Assembly: GCA_947570615.1 (NCBI GenBank)
Contig: CANOVJ010000007.1
Span: 1 to 64,000, forward strand
Length of the DNA stretch: 64,000 nt
From: an uncultured Lachnospiraceae bacterium
GTDB lineage: Bacteria; Bacillota; Clostridia; Lachnospirales; Lachnospiraceae
Reading direction: 5' to 3'
Part shown: piece after piece, positions 49,678 to 58,456 of the stretch
How positions within the stretch are numbered: position 1 is the first letter of the stretch
Layout: each line of letters opens with the position of its first letter
Notes under the pieces: model-generated
What the model was told of the DNA's origin: nothing
Seen by the model: the letters and a program-made list of their open reading frames with translations, nothing else
Database searches by the model: none
Translations under genes and position numbers: made by a program

Positions 49678-51306
49678 ATGAAAAAATATATTTTAGTTGC
49701 GGGAGCGTGGCCCTACGCCAACGGGTCGCTCCATATTGGTCATGTGGCGGGGCTTTTACCGGGAGATGTGCTGGCACGCTACCACAGGGCAAAGGGGGAT
49801 CGGGTCTGTTATGTTTCAGGAAGCGACTGCCACGGAACGCCTGTCGCCATCAGGGCGAAAAGGGAGAATTGTTCTCCTCAGGAGATCAGCGACCGTTATC
49901 ACGAGGAGTTTAAGGCGTGCTTTGACTGGCTGGGATTCAGCTACGATCTGTACTCAAAAACATCCTCCCGGGAGCACGTGCGGTTCGTGCAGAGGTTCCA
50001 CGAAAGGCTCTATAAGAGCCCGTATGTGTATGAAAAAGAGGTTCCGCAGGCATACTGCGAGCACTGTAACAGCTTTCTGGCGGACCGCTTTGTTACCGGA
50101 AAGTGTCCGGTCTGTAAGGAAGCGGCCAGAGGAGACCAGTGCGACGTCTGCGGGGAGGTGTTAGAGCCGGAAAACCTTCTGGAACCGGTGTGCGCCCTCT
50201 GCGGGCAAAATATTTCTTTTAGAAGCGCCAGACATCTCTACCTTGCCGTATCCAGGCTGGAGAGGGAGCTTCGCGCATTTGTGGAGAGTCATGACAACTG
50301 GCGCAGGAACGCAATCGCCGTTTCCCGCCGGTATATTGAGGAGGGCCTGCGGGACCGGGCGCTGACCAGAGACCTGGACTGGGGGATCGATGTGCCCGCA
50401 GAGGGGTATGAGGGAAAGAAAATTTATATCTGGGCGGAAAATGTGCTGGGATATCTCTCCCTTGGCGGGCTTGTCTGCCAGGAACGGGGATGGGATTTTG
50501 AAGAGCTGTGGGGGGAGACGGCCAGACATTATTATGTCCATGGAAAGGACAATATTCCCTTTCACACCATCATTCTTCCCGCACTGCTTCTTGCACATGG
50601 ACAGGGCTGGCGCCTGCCGGACGATATCGTCTCCAGCGAGTACCTGACCCTGGAGGGAAAAAAGATTTCCACCAGCTTAAACTACGCCATATGGGTGAAG
50701 GATCTGGCAGGGAGGTATGAGCCGGATTCGCTGCGATATTATCTGATTTCAAACGGCGCGGAAAAGCGGGACGCGGACTTTTCCTGGCGGGGATTCATCG
50801 CCGGTCACAACAACGAGCTTCTGGGAGCCTGGGGGAATCTGGTCAACAGGACGCTGGCCTTTGTACAGAAATATCTGGATAACCGGGTGCCGGAGGGAGC
50901 GCCGGATCAGGAGAACCAGGAGAGAATTGCCGCCCTGTATGAAACAACAGGCGCCCTGATTGAAAAAGGGCGTTTTAAGGAGGCCGTCGACGGGATTTTT
51001 GCCCTTGTGCGCTATTCCAACAGATATTTCGACGAGGGCAGGCCATGGATTACCAGAGAGACAGACCCGGCCAGGTGCCGCGGGACGATTTATAACTGCG
51101 TGCAGCTCATTGCCAACCTGGCAGTGGCGCTGGAGCCGTTCCTGCCCTTTTCCTCCGGCGAGGCGCGCTCCTGGCTTGGTCTGGACAATACCTGGAGGGT
51201 AAAGACGGTCCCTGCCGGCCTCTTGCTGCCCCCAATCCGGATCCTGTTTCAGCGGATCGACAAAAAAACCATAGAGGAGGAAGAAAACAGGCTCCCCCGG
51301 ATATGA
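49678..51306 (+). CDS. metG: Methionyl-tRNA synthetase, compact form without C-terminal tRNA-binding domain
   Basis: 542 residues. ATG 49678 follows GGAGG; the frame is open to 49534 but this is the family start (MKKYILVAGAWPYANGSLHI). The HIGH motif is H19-H22; the KMSKS loop is EGKKISTS near 328. Between them are two zinc knuckles with four CxxC pairs (CEHC, CPVC, CDVC, CALC, about 127-180). Usual clostridial MetRS is ~640 residues with an EMAP-II-like C-terminal domain; that domain is absent. The two-knuckle, short form resembles the second MetRS found in some Firmicutes, which is less sensitive to MetRS inhibitors. Whether another metG exists in this genome cannot be seen. It is controlled by the T-box upstream. 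Confidence 0.92.
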   Translation: MKKYILVAGAWPYANGSLHIGHVAGLLPGDVLARYHRAKGDRVCYVSGSDCHGTPVAIRAKRENCSPQEISDRYHEEFKACFDWLGFSYDLYSKTSSREHVRFVQRFHERLYKSPYVYEKEVPQAYCEHCNSFLADRFVTGKCPVCKEAARGDQCDVCGEVLEPENLLEPVCALCGQNISFRSARHLYLAVSRLERELRAFVESHDNWRRNAIAVSRRYIEEGLRDRALTRDLDWGIDVPAEGYEGKKIYIWAENVLGYLSLGGLVCQERGWDFEELWGETARHYYVHGKDNIPFHTIILPALLLAHGQGWRLPDDIVSSEYLTLEGKKISTSLNYAIWVKDLAGRYEPDSLRYYLISNGAEKRDADFSWRGFIAGHNNELLGAWGNLVNRTLAFVQKYLDNRVPEGAPDQENQERIAALYETTGALIEKGRFKEAVDGIFALVRYSNRYFDEGRPWITRETDPARCRGTIYNCVQLIANLAVALEPFLPFSSGEARSWLGLDNTWRVKTVPAGLLLPPIRILFQRIDKKTIEEEENRLPRI

Positions 51307-51314
51307 TGACACTC

Positions 51315-51343
51315 TTGCTTTTTTGCCCTTTTTTCCTTATACT
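51315..51343 (+). promoter_or_regulatory. Promoter before the coiled-coil lipoprotein gene
   Basis: TTGCTT (51315-51320), 17-bp spacer, TATACT (51338-51343). Confidence 0.55.
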
Positions 51344-51375
51344 GAAAGAGGATGTATGGAAGAGAGGAAAAGGAT

Positions 51376-52047
51376 TTGAAAGCGATACAAAAACGACTGT
51401 TTACGGGCATCGCCGCCACGGCGGCGTGCCTTTGTCTGGCGGCCTGCCAGCCCTCCGATGAAAAGATTGCGCAGGCCCAGGAGAAATACGCGCAGCTTAC
51501 GCAGACGCATAACCAGGTGGTAGAGGCGCACACGAAGGTGGAGGACGATTCGCTGGACGAGGAGCTCGTCGCCCTGCAGGAAAAAACCAGGGAGATGGAG
51601 CGTTGTAATCTGGCGGAAATGAAGGACGACGAGATCGATGAGCTGATTCGGACCATGGATTCGCTGATTTCGGACTATGAGGAATATCGCGCCGCCCTCT
51701 CCGGTATAAAAGGGGAGGAGGAGGCCGCCGTGATCACATCCATCACTCTGGCCCTTGTAAACGAGACGGAATTTTCCTTTTCCGGTCTTAAGCTCTATGA
51801 AAAGGGGGACAACGGTACCCATGTGAATATTCTGGAGGAGCTGGAGACGTTCTCGCCGCAGCAGTCCCTGACCGGGCTGATCATACAGCGGGATGTGGAT
51901 CATACCCCGTGGATCCTCGTCCTGACAGATGAGGAGGGCGGGGAGTTTCAGACGGAGCTTCCGGTGGGGGAGTATCAGGAAGAGGGAGTCTCTCTGGCCG
52001 TTAGCTGGGACGGAGAACAGAATGAGATAACAGTTAATCCTTTATAA
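51376..52047 (+). CDS. Lipoprotein with coiled-coil N-terminal half
   Basis: 223 residues from TTG 51376 (GAGAGGAAAAGG just upstream); the ATG at 51352 has its purine-rich site too close and would put charged residues before the signal. The lipoprotein signal ends CLCLAACQPSDEK with C24. Residues about 30-105 are charged helix with heptad character (KIAQAQEKYAQLTQTHNQVV, DELIRTMDSLISDYEEY), followed by a beta-rich domain (SITLALVNETEFSFSGLKLY). No family recognised. It lies 43 bp before galK and may share its transcript. Confidence 0.75.
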   Translation: MKAIQKRLFTGIAATAACLCLAACQPSDEKIAQAQEKYAQLTQTHNQVVEAHTKVEDDSLDEELVALQEKTREMERCNLAEMKDDEIDELIRTMDSLISDYEEYRAALSGIKGEEEAAVITSITLALVNETEFSFSGLKLYEKGDNGTHVNILEELETFSPQQSLTGLIIQRDVDHTPWILVLTDEEGGEFQTELPVGEYQEEGVSLAVSWDGEQNEITVNPL

Positions 52048-52090
52048 CAAAAATACATCGCCGCATCCGCGGCGGAACAGGAGGCAGGAA

Positions 52091-53254
52091 ATGAAAGAAG
52101 CATTGTTAAAGAAGTTCGGGGAAGTGTATGGGGATGCGCAGGGCGTGAAGGTGTTCTTTGCGCCGGGCCGGGTGAACCTGATCGGGGAGCATACGGATTA
52201 CAACGGCGGGCATGTTTTTCCCTGCGCGCTTACCATCGGGACCTACGGGGTGGCAAGGGTGAGGGATGACCGGAAGCTGCGCTTTTATTCCATGAATTTC
52301 GACCATCTGGGAGTGATCGAGTCTGACCTGGACGATCTGACGCCCAGAAAGGAAGCGGGCTGGACCAACTACCCCAAGGGAGTGATGTGGGCCTTCGAAG
52401 AGAGAGGCATGAAGATTCCGAAGGGGATCGATATTCTTTTAAACGGGAATATCCCCAACGGCTCCGGGCTTTCCTCCTCCGCCTCCATAGAGGTACTGAT
52501 GGGGTATATTCTGCGGGACTTCTTTGGGTTTGAGGTGAGCAATCAGGATCTGGCGCTGATCGGCCAGTATTCTGAGAATAATTTTAACGGCGTAAACTGT
52601 GGGATCATGGATCAGTTTGCCATCGCCATGGGAAAGAAGGAGTGCGCAATTTTCCTGGATACGGCGGACCTCGCCTATACATATGCGCCGGTGAAACTGG
52701 ACGGCGCGAAAATTGTGATCGCCTGCAGCAACAAAAAGCGTGGGCTGGGGGATTCCAAGTATAACGAGAGAAGAAGCGAGTGCGAGACGGCCCTTGCGGA
52801 ATTGCAGAAGGTTGTGGACATCAGGGGGCTTGGGGACCTGACGAAGGAGCAGTTCGAGGCGCATAAGGATGCCATCAAGGATCCGGTGCGGGTGAGAAGG
52901 GCCAGACATGCGGTCTGCGAGAACCAGCGCACCATAAAGGCGGTGGAAGCCCTTAAGGCCAATGATATTGCACAGTTCGGCCAGATGATGAACGCCTCCC
53001 ACGTATCTTTGCGGGACGACTATGAGGTGACCGGGATCGAGCTGGATACGCTGGTCGAGGAGGCCTGGAAGGTGGACGGCGTGATCGGCTCCCGTATGAC
53101 CGGGGCAGGCTTTGGAGGCTGTACCGTGAGTCTGGTAAAGGACGAGGCCATCGACGGCTTTATTAAGCAGGTGGGAGACGCCTATCTTGCAAAAATTGGC
53201 TACAGCGCAGATTTTTATGTGGTTGAGGTGGGGGACGGCCCCGTCACGTTATAA
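52091..53254 (+). CDS. galK: Galactokinase
   Basis: 387 residues, AGGAGG before the ATG. GHMP kinase with the galactokinase signature FAPGRVNLIGEHTDYNGGHV near 22-41, the ATP loop NGSGLSSSASIEVL near 123, CGIMDQFAIAMGKK with the catalytic Asp, and GAGFGGCTVSLV near the end. It phosphorylates galactose to galactose 1-phosphate. The next gene is galT, 13 bp downstream, so the two are coupled. galE and galM are not in the window. Confidence 0.95.
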   Translation: MKEALLKKFGEVYGDAQGVKVFFAPGRVNLIGEHTDYNGGHVFPCALTIGTYGVARVRDDRKLRFYSMNFDHLGVIESDLDDLTPRKEAGWTNYPKGVMWAFEERGMKIPKGIDILLNGNIPNGSGLSSSASIEVLMGYILRDFFGFEVSNQDLALIGQYSENNFNGVNCGIMDQFAIAMGKKECAIFLDTADLAYTYAPVKLDGAKIVIACSNKKRGLGDSKYNERRSECETALAELQKVVDIRGLGDLTKEQFEAHKDAIKDPVRVRRARHAVCENQRTIKAVEALKANDIAQFGQMMNASHVSLRDDYEVTGIELDTLVEEAWKVDGVIGSRMTGAGFGGCTVSLVKDEAIDGFIKQVGDAYLAKIGYSADFYVVEVGDGPVTL

Positions 53255-53267
53255 GGAGCAGGGTTTG

Positions 53268-54809
53268 ATGGAAAGGGAAGCGGCGATGATACAGACAGAG
53301 ATCAGAAGACTGGCAGAGTACGGCGTAAGGACGGGCCTCGTGCCGAAGGAAGACAAAATTTATACCATCAACCGTCTGCTGGAGCTTTTCGGGCTGGATG
53401 AGCTGGAGGAGGTCAGCGCGGAGCAGGCGGCAGAGATCGAAAAAACGCAGACGGAGGATCTGGAGGAGATTCTGGGAAATCTCCTGGATTATGCCCGTGA
53501 AAAGGGGATCCTCAAGGAGGACGGCGTGGTGTACCGGGATCTTCTGGACACCAGGATCATGAGCGTTCTGATGCCCCGGCCCAGCGAGGTGATCAGGGAA
53601 TTTAAGGAGCTTTACGGGCAGGATCCCAGGAAGGCTACCGACTATTATTATAAGCTGAGCTGTGACTCCGACTATATCCGGCGTTACCGTATCAGAAAGG
53701 ATGTAAAATGGGTGACGCAGACCCAGTACGGGGAGCTGGATATCACCATCAATCTCTCCAAGCCGGAGAAGGATCCCAGAGCCATCGCCGCCGCCAAAAC
53801 GGCGAAGCAGTCCGGGTATCCCAAATGCCTTCTCTGCAAGGAGAATGAGGGCTATGCGGGCCGGGTGAACCATCCCGCCAGACAGAATCACAGGATCATT
53901 CCCGTGACCATTCAGGGGGATCAGTGGGGATTCCAGTATTCGCCCTATGTGTATTACAACGAGCACTGTATCGTTTTTAACGGACAGCACATCCCCATGA
54001 AGATCGACCGCGGGGCGTTCTGCAAGCTGTTTGATTTTGTAAAGCTGTTCCCTCATTACTTTGTGGGTTCCAACGCGGATCTCCCCATCGTGGGCGGATC
54101 CATCTTAAGCCACGACCATTTCCAGGGTGGCCACTATGAGTTTGCCATGGCGAAAGCGCCTGTGGAGAGGAACGTGGTGATCAGGGGATATGAGGATGTG
54201 GAGGCCGGGATCGTGAGATGGCCCATGTCCGTGATCCGGTTAAGAGCCCGGGATACGGAGCGGATCATTGATCTGGCGGAGCGGATTCTGGGACACTGGA
54301 GTGGCTATACGGATGAGGAGGCGTTTATTCTGGCCGAGACGGACGGGGAGCCTCACAACACAATCACCCCCATTGCCCGCAAAAAAGGAGAGTATTTTGA
54401 GCTGGATCTGGTGCTGAGAAACAACATTACCACACCGGAGCACCCTCTGGGGGTTTATCATCCCCATGCAAATCTGCATCACATTAAGAAGGAAAACATC
54501 GGCCTGATCGAGGTGATGGGTCTTGCGGTGCTTCCCGCCAGGTTAAAGGACGAGATGGAAGGACTTAAGAGGGCGATCCTTGAGGGAAAGGATCTGCGGG
54601 CGGATGAGACGCTGGCCAAGCATGCCGACTGGGTGAATGAATTTAAAGAAAATTATGAGACGATAGACGCCTCCAACATCGACGAGATCATCCGCAGGGA
54701 GATCGGGATCGTGTTTATGCAGGTGCTCACGGACGCGGGGGTTTACAAACGCACACCGCAGGGGCAGCAGGCCTTTGATCGGTTCATTGAGAGCCTGAAC
54801 GCGCAGTAG
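53268..54809 (+). CDS. galT: Galactose-1-phosphate uridylyltransferase, class II
   Basis: 513 residues from ATG 53268 (AAGGAG 9 bases upstream); an ATG at 53286 is a possible alternative. This is the long class II GalT of Firmicutes, not the ~350-residue E. coli type: KCLLCKENEGYAGRVNHPAR, then PYVYYNEHCIVFNGQHIPM, GSNADLPIVGGSILSHDHFQGGH with the conserved His cluster, and HPHANLHHIKKENIGLIEVM. It exchanges UMP between UDP-glucose and galactose 1-phosphate in the Leloir pathway. It ends 28 bp before the radical SAM gene. Confidence 0.93.
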   Translation: MEREAAMIQTEIRRLAEYGVRTGLVPKEDKIYTINRLLELFGLDELEEVSAEQAAEIEKTQTEDLEEILGNLLDYAREKGILKEDGVVYRDLLDTRIMSVLMPRPSEVIREFKELYGQDPRKATDYYYKLSCDSDYIRRYRIRKDVKWVTQTQYGELDITINLSKPEKDPRAIAAAKTAKQSGYPKCLLCKENEGYAGRVNHPARQNHRIIPVTIQGDQWGFQYSPYVYYNEHCIVFNGQHIPMKIDRGAFCKLFDFVKLFPHYFVGSNADLPIVGGSILSHDHFQGGHYEFAMAKAPVERNVVIRGYEDVEAGIVRWPMSVIRLRARDTERIIDLAERILGHWSGYTDEEAFILAETDGEPHNTITPIARKKGEYFELDLVLRNNITTPEHPLGVYHPHANLHHIKKENIGLIEVMGLAVLPARLKDEMEGLKRAILEGKDLRADETLAKHADWVNEFKENYETIDASNIDEIIRREIGIVFMQVLTDAGVYKRTPQGQQAFDRFIESLNAQ

Positions 54810-54837
54810 GTGCGCAATTGGGCGGGAGGAAGGTTTC

Positions 54838-56685
54838 ATGCAGTTTTTGCTGGCGGCGGTCAACGCGAAGTATATCCATTCCAACCCCGCAATTTACAGC
54901 CTGCGGGCCTTTGCGGGGGAGGAGCTGCAGCCCTTTATCCAGCTGGCGGAGTACACTGTCAATCACCGGATGGAGGAAATCCTGGGCGATCTGTACAGAA
55001 GAAATCCGGATGTGATCGGCTTCTCCTGCTATATCTGGAATATTGCGCCTGTTAAGGAGCTGCTTCTGGAAATTCCGAAGGTGCTGCCCGCCGCAAAGCT
55101 GTGGCTGGGCGGCCCGGAGGTCTCCTTCGAGGCGGAAAAGCTTCTGGCGGATTTTCCCATGGTGGAGGGGATCATGCTGGGAGAGGGGGAGGAGACCTTC
55201 CGGGAGCTCCTCGGGTATTATGTGGACAGGCAAAAGCGGGAGGAGAGAGGCGATGCCGCGCAGAGGCTGGAGGAAATTCCGGGACTTATGCTCCGCAGCG
55301 GGGCCACTGCCCGCAGAGAGCCGGTGGATATGGATCGGATTCCCTTTTTTTATGCCGGCCCGGGAGAATTTGAGAACAGAATCCTTTACTATGAGACAGG
55401 CAGGGGCTGTCCGTTCCGGTGCGGCTACTGCCTGTCCTCTGTTGATAAGAGCGTGCGTTTTCGCTCTCTGGACACGGTCAGGCGCGAGCTGCAGTTTTTT
55501 CTGGACAGAAGGGTTCCCCAGGTAAAGCTGATCGACAGAACCTTCAACTGTAACCGCCGCCGTGCCATGGAAATCTGGCGTTATCTCAGGGAACATGACA
55601 ATGGCGTCACAAATTTCCATTTTGAGGTCGCCGCCGATCTGATGGACGAGGAGGAGATCAGGCTTTTACAGAGCATGCGGCCGGGACTGATTCAGCTTGA
55701 GATCGGCGTACAGACAGCCAATGAGGATGTATTAAGAGAGATCGGGCGGAGTATGGGCGCGGCCGGAAAGGGAAGAAGACAGATGCAGGGGGAAACCCTG
55801 TGGAGAGATGCCGCAGGAGAACCGGTATCCGCAGAGGCCCAGGAGGATTCTGCCGCCCGCATCGGGCGCGTGGTTCACGCCCTGCACGAAGGAAGGAATA
55901 TCCACCTTCATCTGGATCTGATCGCGGGTCTTCCCCTGGAGACTTACGAGAGCTTTGGAAACTCCTTTAACCGGGTATACGCCATGAGACCCCATCAGCT
56001 CCAGCTGGGCTTTCTGAAGGTTCTGAAGGGGACGGCTGTCCGGGAAAATGCCGGGAAATACGGGATGGCTTACCAGGATCGTCCGCCCTATGAGGTTTTG
56101 TATACCAGGTGGATCACCTATGGAGAGATCCTGCGGCTGAAACAGGTGGAGGAGATGGTGGAGCTGTACTACAATTCCGGCCAGTTTACCCATACTCTGC
56201 CTGTGCTGGAGAGAGAGTTTTCTTCGCCCTTCGGGCTTTACGAAGAGCTGTCCGCTTTTTACGAGCGGAAGGGATATTTTGTTCAGACGCCGGCCCGGAG
56301 CCGCCGGTATCATGTGCTGCTGGAGTTTATCATGGAGAGAGCGCCAGGAAGGCAGGAGCTGTATAGAGAGCTTCTGACCTTTGACTATTATCTGCGTGAA
56401 AACGCCAGAAGCCGTCCTGACTTTGGACGGGATCTGACGCCGTACAGGGAGGAGATAAGCGGGTTCTACCGGCGGGAGGAGCGAGAGCCGGAGCTGCTTC
56501 GGGAGTACCGCGCTTATCACGCGAGACAGACCATGAGCATGACCCATATGGACGTCTTCTTTTATCCTGTCTGGGAGGAGCATGACCTGGTGCGCAGGGA
56601 CCGGCCGGGATTCGTTCTGTTTGACTATGGGAAAAGAGACGCTCTGACGAAAAACGCGGCCGTGCGTCTGGTGGAGGTAACCTGA
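54838..56685 (+). CDS. B12-binding-domain radical SAM protein (DUF4080)
   Basis: 615 residues, with GGGAGGAAGG before the ATG. The N-terminal ~150 residues form a B12-binding-like Rossmann domain (NAKYIHSNPAIYSLRAFA, KLWLGGPEVSFEAE, GEGEETF). The radical SAM motif is RGCPFRCGYC with C191, C195, C198, followed by DRTFNCNRRRAMEIW, FEVAADLMDEEEIRLL and HLDLIAGLPLE. The C-terminal DUF4080 domain follows. An extra loop of ~45 residues sits after EIGR (near 300-345). The family is widespread in Clostridia, with no assigned reaction; the usual His for lower B12 binding is not evident, so cobalamin use is uncertain. It probably shares the galK-galT transcript. Confidence 0.9.
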   Translation: MQFLLAAVNAKYIHSNPAIYSLRAFAGEELQPFIQLAEYTVNHRMEEILGDLYRRNPDVIGFSCYIWNIAPVKELLLEIPKVLPAAKLWLGGPEVSFEAEKLLADFPMVEGIMLGEGEETFRELLGYYVDRQKREERGDAAQRLEEIPGLMLRSGATARREPVDMDRIPFFYAGPGEFENRILYYETGRGCPFRCGYCLSSVDKSVRFRSLDTVRRELQFFLDRRVPQVKLIDRTFNCNRRRAMEIWRYLREHDNGVTNFHFEVAADLMDEEEIRLLQSMRPGLIQLEIGVQTANEDVLREIGRSMGAAGKGRRQMQGETLWRDAAGEPVSAEAQEDSAARIGRVVHALHEGRNIHLHLDLIAGLPLETYESFGNSFNRVYAMRPHQLQLGFLKVLKGTAVRENAGKYGMAYQDRPPYEVLYTRWITYGEILRLKQVEEMVELYYNSGQFTHTLPVLEREFSSPFGLYEELSAFYERKGYFVQTPARSRRYHVLLEFIMERAPGRQELYRELLTFDYYLRENARSRPDFGRDLTPYREEISGFYRREEREPELLREYRAYHARQTMSMTHMDVFFYPVWEEHDLVRRDRPGFVLFDYGKRDALTKNAAVRLVEVT

Positions 56686-56741
56686 AAGGGGGTCGGGCGA
56701 AGCCCGGCGGATTTTTGAGGATTAATCTGTGTCATGGAGGG

Positions 56742-57007
56742 ATGAGGATGAACGAGGAGACCTCCACGCTGCTTTCATTTGATGTGGTGAATCTGGACGG
56801 AAGTGTGCAGGAGGAGCTGCGGGAATCCATCAGGCGGGAATGATTGTGGATGAACAGCTGTGGCTGGATGCGCTGGTGACTCGCAACAATGTGGCCCATG
56901 CTTATAATCAGGCGGTGGCACTGGATATCGTGCGCCAGACCAGAGAAACCTATTATGGGATGTTCTGTGACCTGAAGGATGAGATAGACCGGAACTGGCG
57001 GCCCTGA
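56742..57007 (+). pseudogene. Relic of a HEPN/MNT toxin-antitoxin pair
   Basis: Two fragments lie end to end. The first (56742-56843, 33 codons, NEETSTLLSFDVVNLDGSVQ, then EELRESIRRE) is the tail of an MNT-type nucleotidyltransferase antitoxin. The second (56846-57007, 53 codons from a GTG) is the tail of an HI0074-like HEPN protein: WLDALVTRNNVAHAYNQAVA, with the HEPN ribonuclease motif R-N-x-x-x-H intact, then TYYGMF. The starts of both genes are gone, so the module was cut by a deletion. The relic suggests a past mobile or defence island here. Confidence 0.7.
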
Positions 57008-57074
57008 ATGTGAATATGCCAGGCAGAAAAGCCATATATTGTAAGAGACGAAAAAAGAATGCAGGATACAGCTT

Positions 57075-57611
57075 ATGGCGTCTGTTTTAACCAATATTTC
57101 CGATATCATCATACCCGTACTGATATTTTATATTATCGCTTACGGAATGGCCAGTAAGACAAACGTATACGAGGATTTTGTGAAGGGGGCCAGGGAGGGG
57201 CTTAAGACAGTGGTCGGCATCATGCCCACGCTGGTGGCGCTCATGACGGCTGTGGGGATACTGCGCGCCTCCGGATTTCTGACTTTTCTGGGAAATCTGG
57301 TGCGGCCTCTCACGGAGCGGATGGGATTTCCGGCGGAGCTCTTTCCCCTTACCTTTATCAAAATGTTCTCCTCCTCGGCCGCCACTTCCCTGGTGCTGGA
57401 CATATTTAAAAATTATGGCACCGACTCTCTGACCGGGCTGATCACCTCCATCATGATGAGCTGTACGGAGACGATCTTTTATACCATGAGCGTGTATTTT
57501 CTGGCGGCGAAGGTGACGAAGACAAGGTACACCCTGACAGGGGCTCTTTTATCGACCCTGGCGGGAATCGCGGCCAGCGTGGTGCTGGCGGGGATGATGT
57601 CGGGCGGCTAA
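57075..57611 (+). CDS. spmB: Spore maturation protein SpmB
   Basis: 178 residues with about five membrane helices. The Gate-domain pattern is typical: ISDIIIPVLIFYIIAYGMAS, VYEDFVKGAREGLKTVVGIM, PTLVALMTAVGILRASG, and SSSAATSLVLDIFKNYGTDS. SpmB helps dehydrate the spore core, normally with SpmA from a two-gene operon. Here spmA is not adjacent; a relic lies upstream instead. The ribosome binding site is weak (AGGATACAGCTT). Its stop overlaps the stop of the convergent TetR gene. It indicates a spore former. Confidence 0.9.
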   Translation: MASVLTNISDIIIPVLIFYIIAYGMASKTNVYEDFVKGAREGLKTVVGIMPTLVALMTAVGILRASGFLTFLGNLVRPLTERMGFPAELFPLTFIKMFSSSAATSLVLDIFKNYGTDSLTGLITSIMMSCTETIFYTMSVYFLAAKVTKTRYTLTGALLSTLAGIAASVVLAGMMSGG

Positions 57612-58204
57612 ATCTCCTGACTCCTGATCAACTCCCGTATCGCGTCAAACAGATAGGGCTTAAACGCCTCAATATCCGTGGGCTCACTGTAGAGAATCGA
57701 GCTGTAGCAGGTAGAGCTGACCAGTTCAACGATCATAAACAGGAGGATTTCGGGATTTTTGAATGCTCTGGGGGAATGCTCCAGAATCTTATAAATATTA
57801 TAAAAATCCACATCGGAATTTTCGCTGGAGGAGATCAGCTCATTTTTGAAGATCCCCCAGCTTAAATTTTTGGAGATAAAGCCCAGGAGGGACTTATCCT
57901 CCGTAAACTGTCCGATAATGTTGTCCGCCAGAAAGATGATCCGATCCTCCAGCTCCGTCAGGCCGGTCTGTGAGAGGGCGGCGTCCGCAACGGAAAAAAT
58001 GCGGCTGGCCTTGTGGGCGATGAGCTTGTTGCGGATATCATATTTATCCTTAAAATAGAGATAAAAGGTTCCCTTGGCCACCCCGGCCGCGTCCACGATG
58101 TTGTTTATGGTGGTCTTGTTGATCCCCTGCGTAGTGAACAGTTCGAAAGCAGTATTCAGAAGCGCTTCCCGCTTCTGTTTTTTATTTATATCGGTTTTTT
58201 TCAT
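57608..58204 (-). CDS. TetR-family repressor of the RND/MMPL exporter
   Basis: 198 residues from ATG 58204; a GTG four codons upstream is possible. The helix-turn-helix is INNIVDAAGVAKGTFYLYFK near 35-54, after KREALLNTAFELFTTQG. The ligand domain (residues 60-198) is helical and of the size usual for TetR members. It is divergent from the exporter gene, and two perfect palindromic sites occupy the shared intergenic region, so it represses both itself and the exporter until a ligand binds. The ligand is unknown; a lipophilic compound or antimicrobial is likely from the type of target. Confidence 0.9.
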   Translation of the reverse strand: MKKTDINKKQKREALLNTAFELFTTQGINKTTINNIVDAAGVAKGTFYLYFKDKYDIRNKLIAHKASRIFSVADAALSQTGLTELEDRIIFLADNIIGQFTEDKSLLGFISKNLSWGIFKNELISSSENSDVDFYNIYKILEHSPRAFKNPEILLFMIVELVSSTCYSSILYSEPTDIEAFKPYLFDAIRELIRSQEI

Positions 58205-58359
58205 AAAATTTCCCACACCTTATCAGAATCCGCGGGTATAGATCTGACCCATCCCGTTTTCAGGTTATCTACATTATAAAGAAAACTTTCGGAAAGTCAA
58301 ACCGGGTCCCGCAGGGAATTTATTAAAATTCATTTTATATTTATTTTATAATTTAGTAA

Positions 58360-58416
58360 TTGACCAATGGTCATTTTGGTGCCATAATGCATATTATAGA
58401 AAATGACCATTGGTCA
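58360..58416. promoter_or_regulatory. Promoter with two perfect TetR operators before the exporter
   Basis: TGACCAATGGTCA (58361-58373) and TGACCATTGGTCA (58404-58416) are the same 13-bp palindrome in opposite orientations, 43 bp apart. The first overlaps a -35 box TTGACC (58360-58365) that has CATAAT (58383-58388) at 17 bp; the second covers the region after the -10. A further half-site TGGTCA is at 58425-58430. A textbook repressor arrangement. Confidence 0.88.
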
Positions 58417-58456
58417 TAAAAAGATGGTCATGAGATAATTGCAGGAGGTGTAGATT

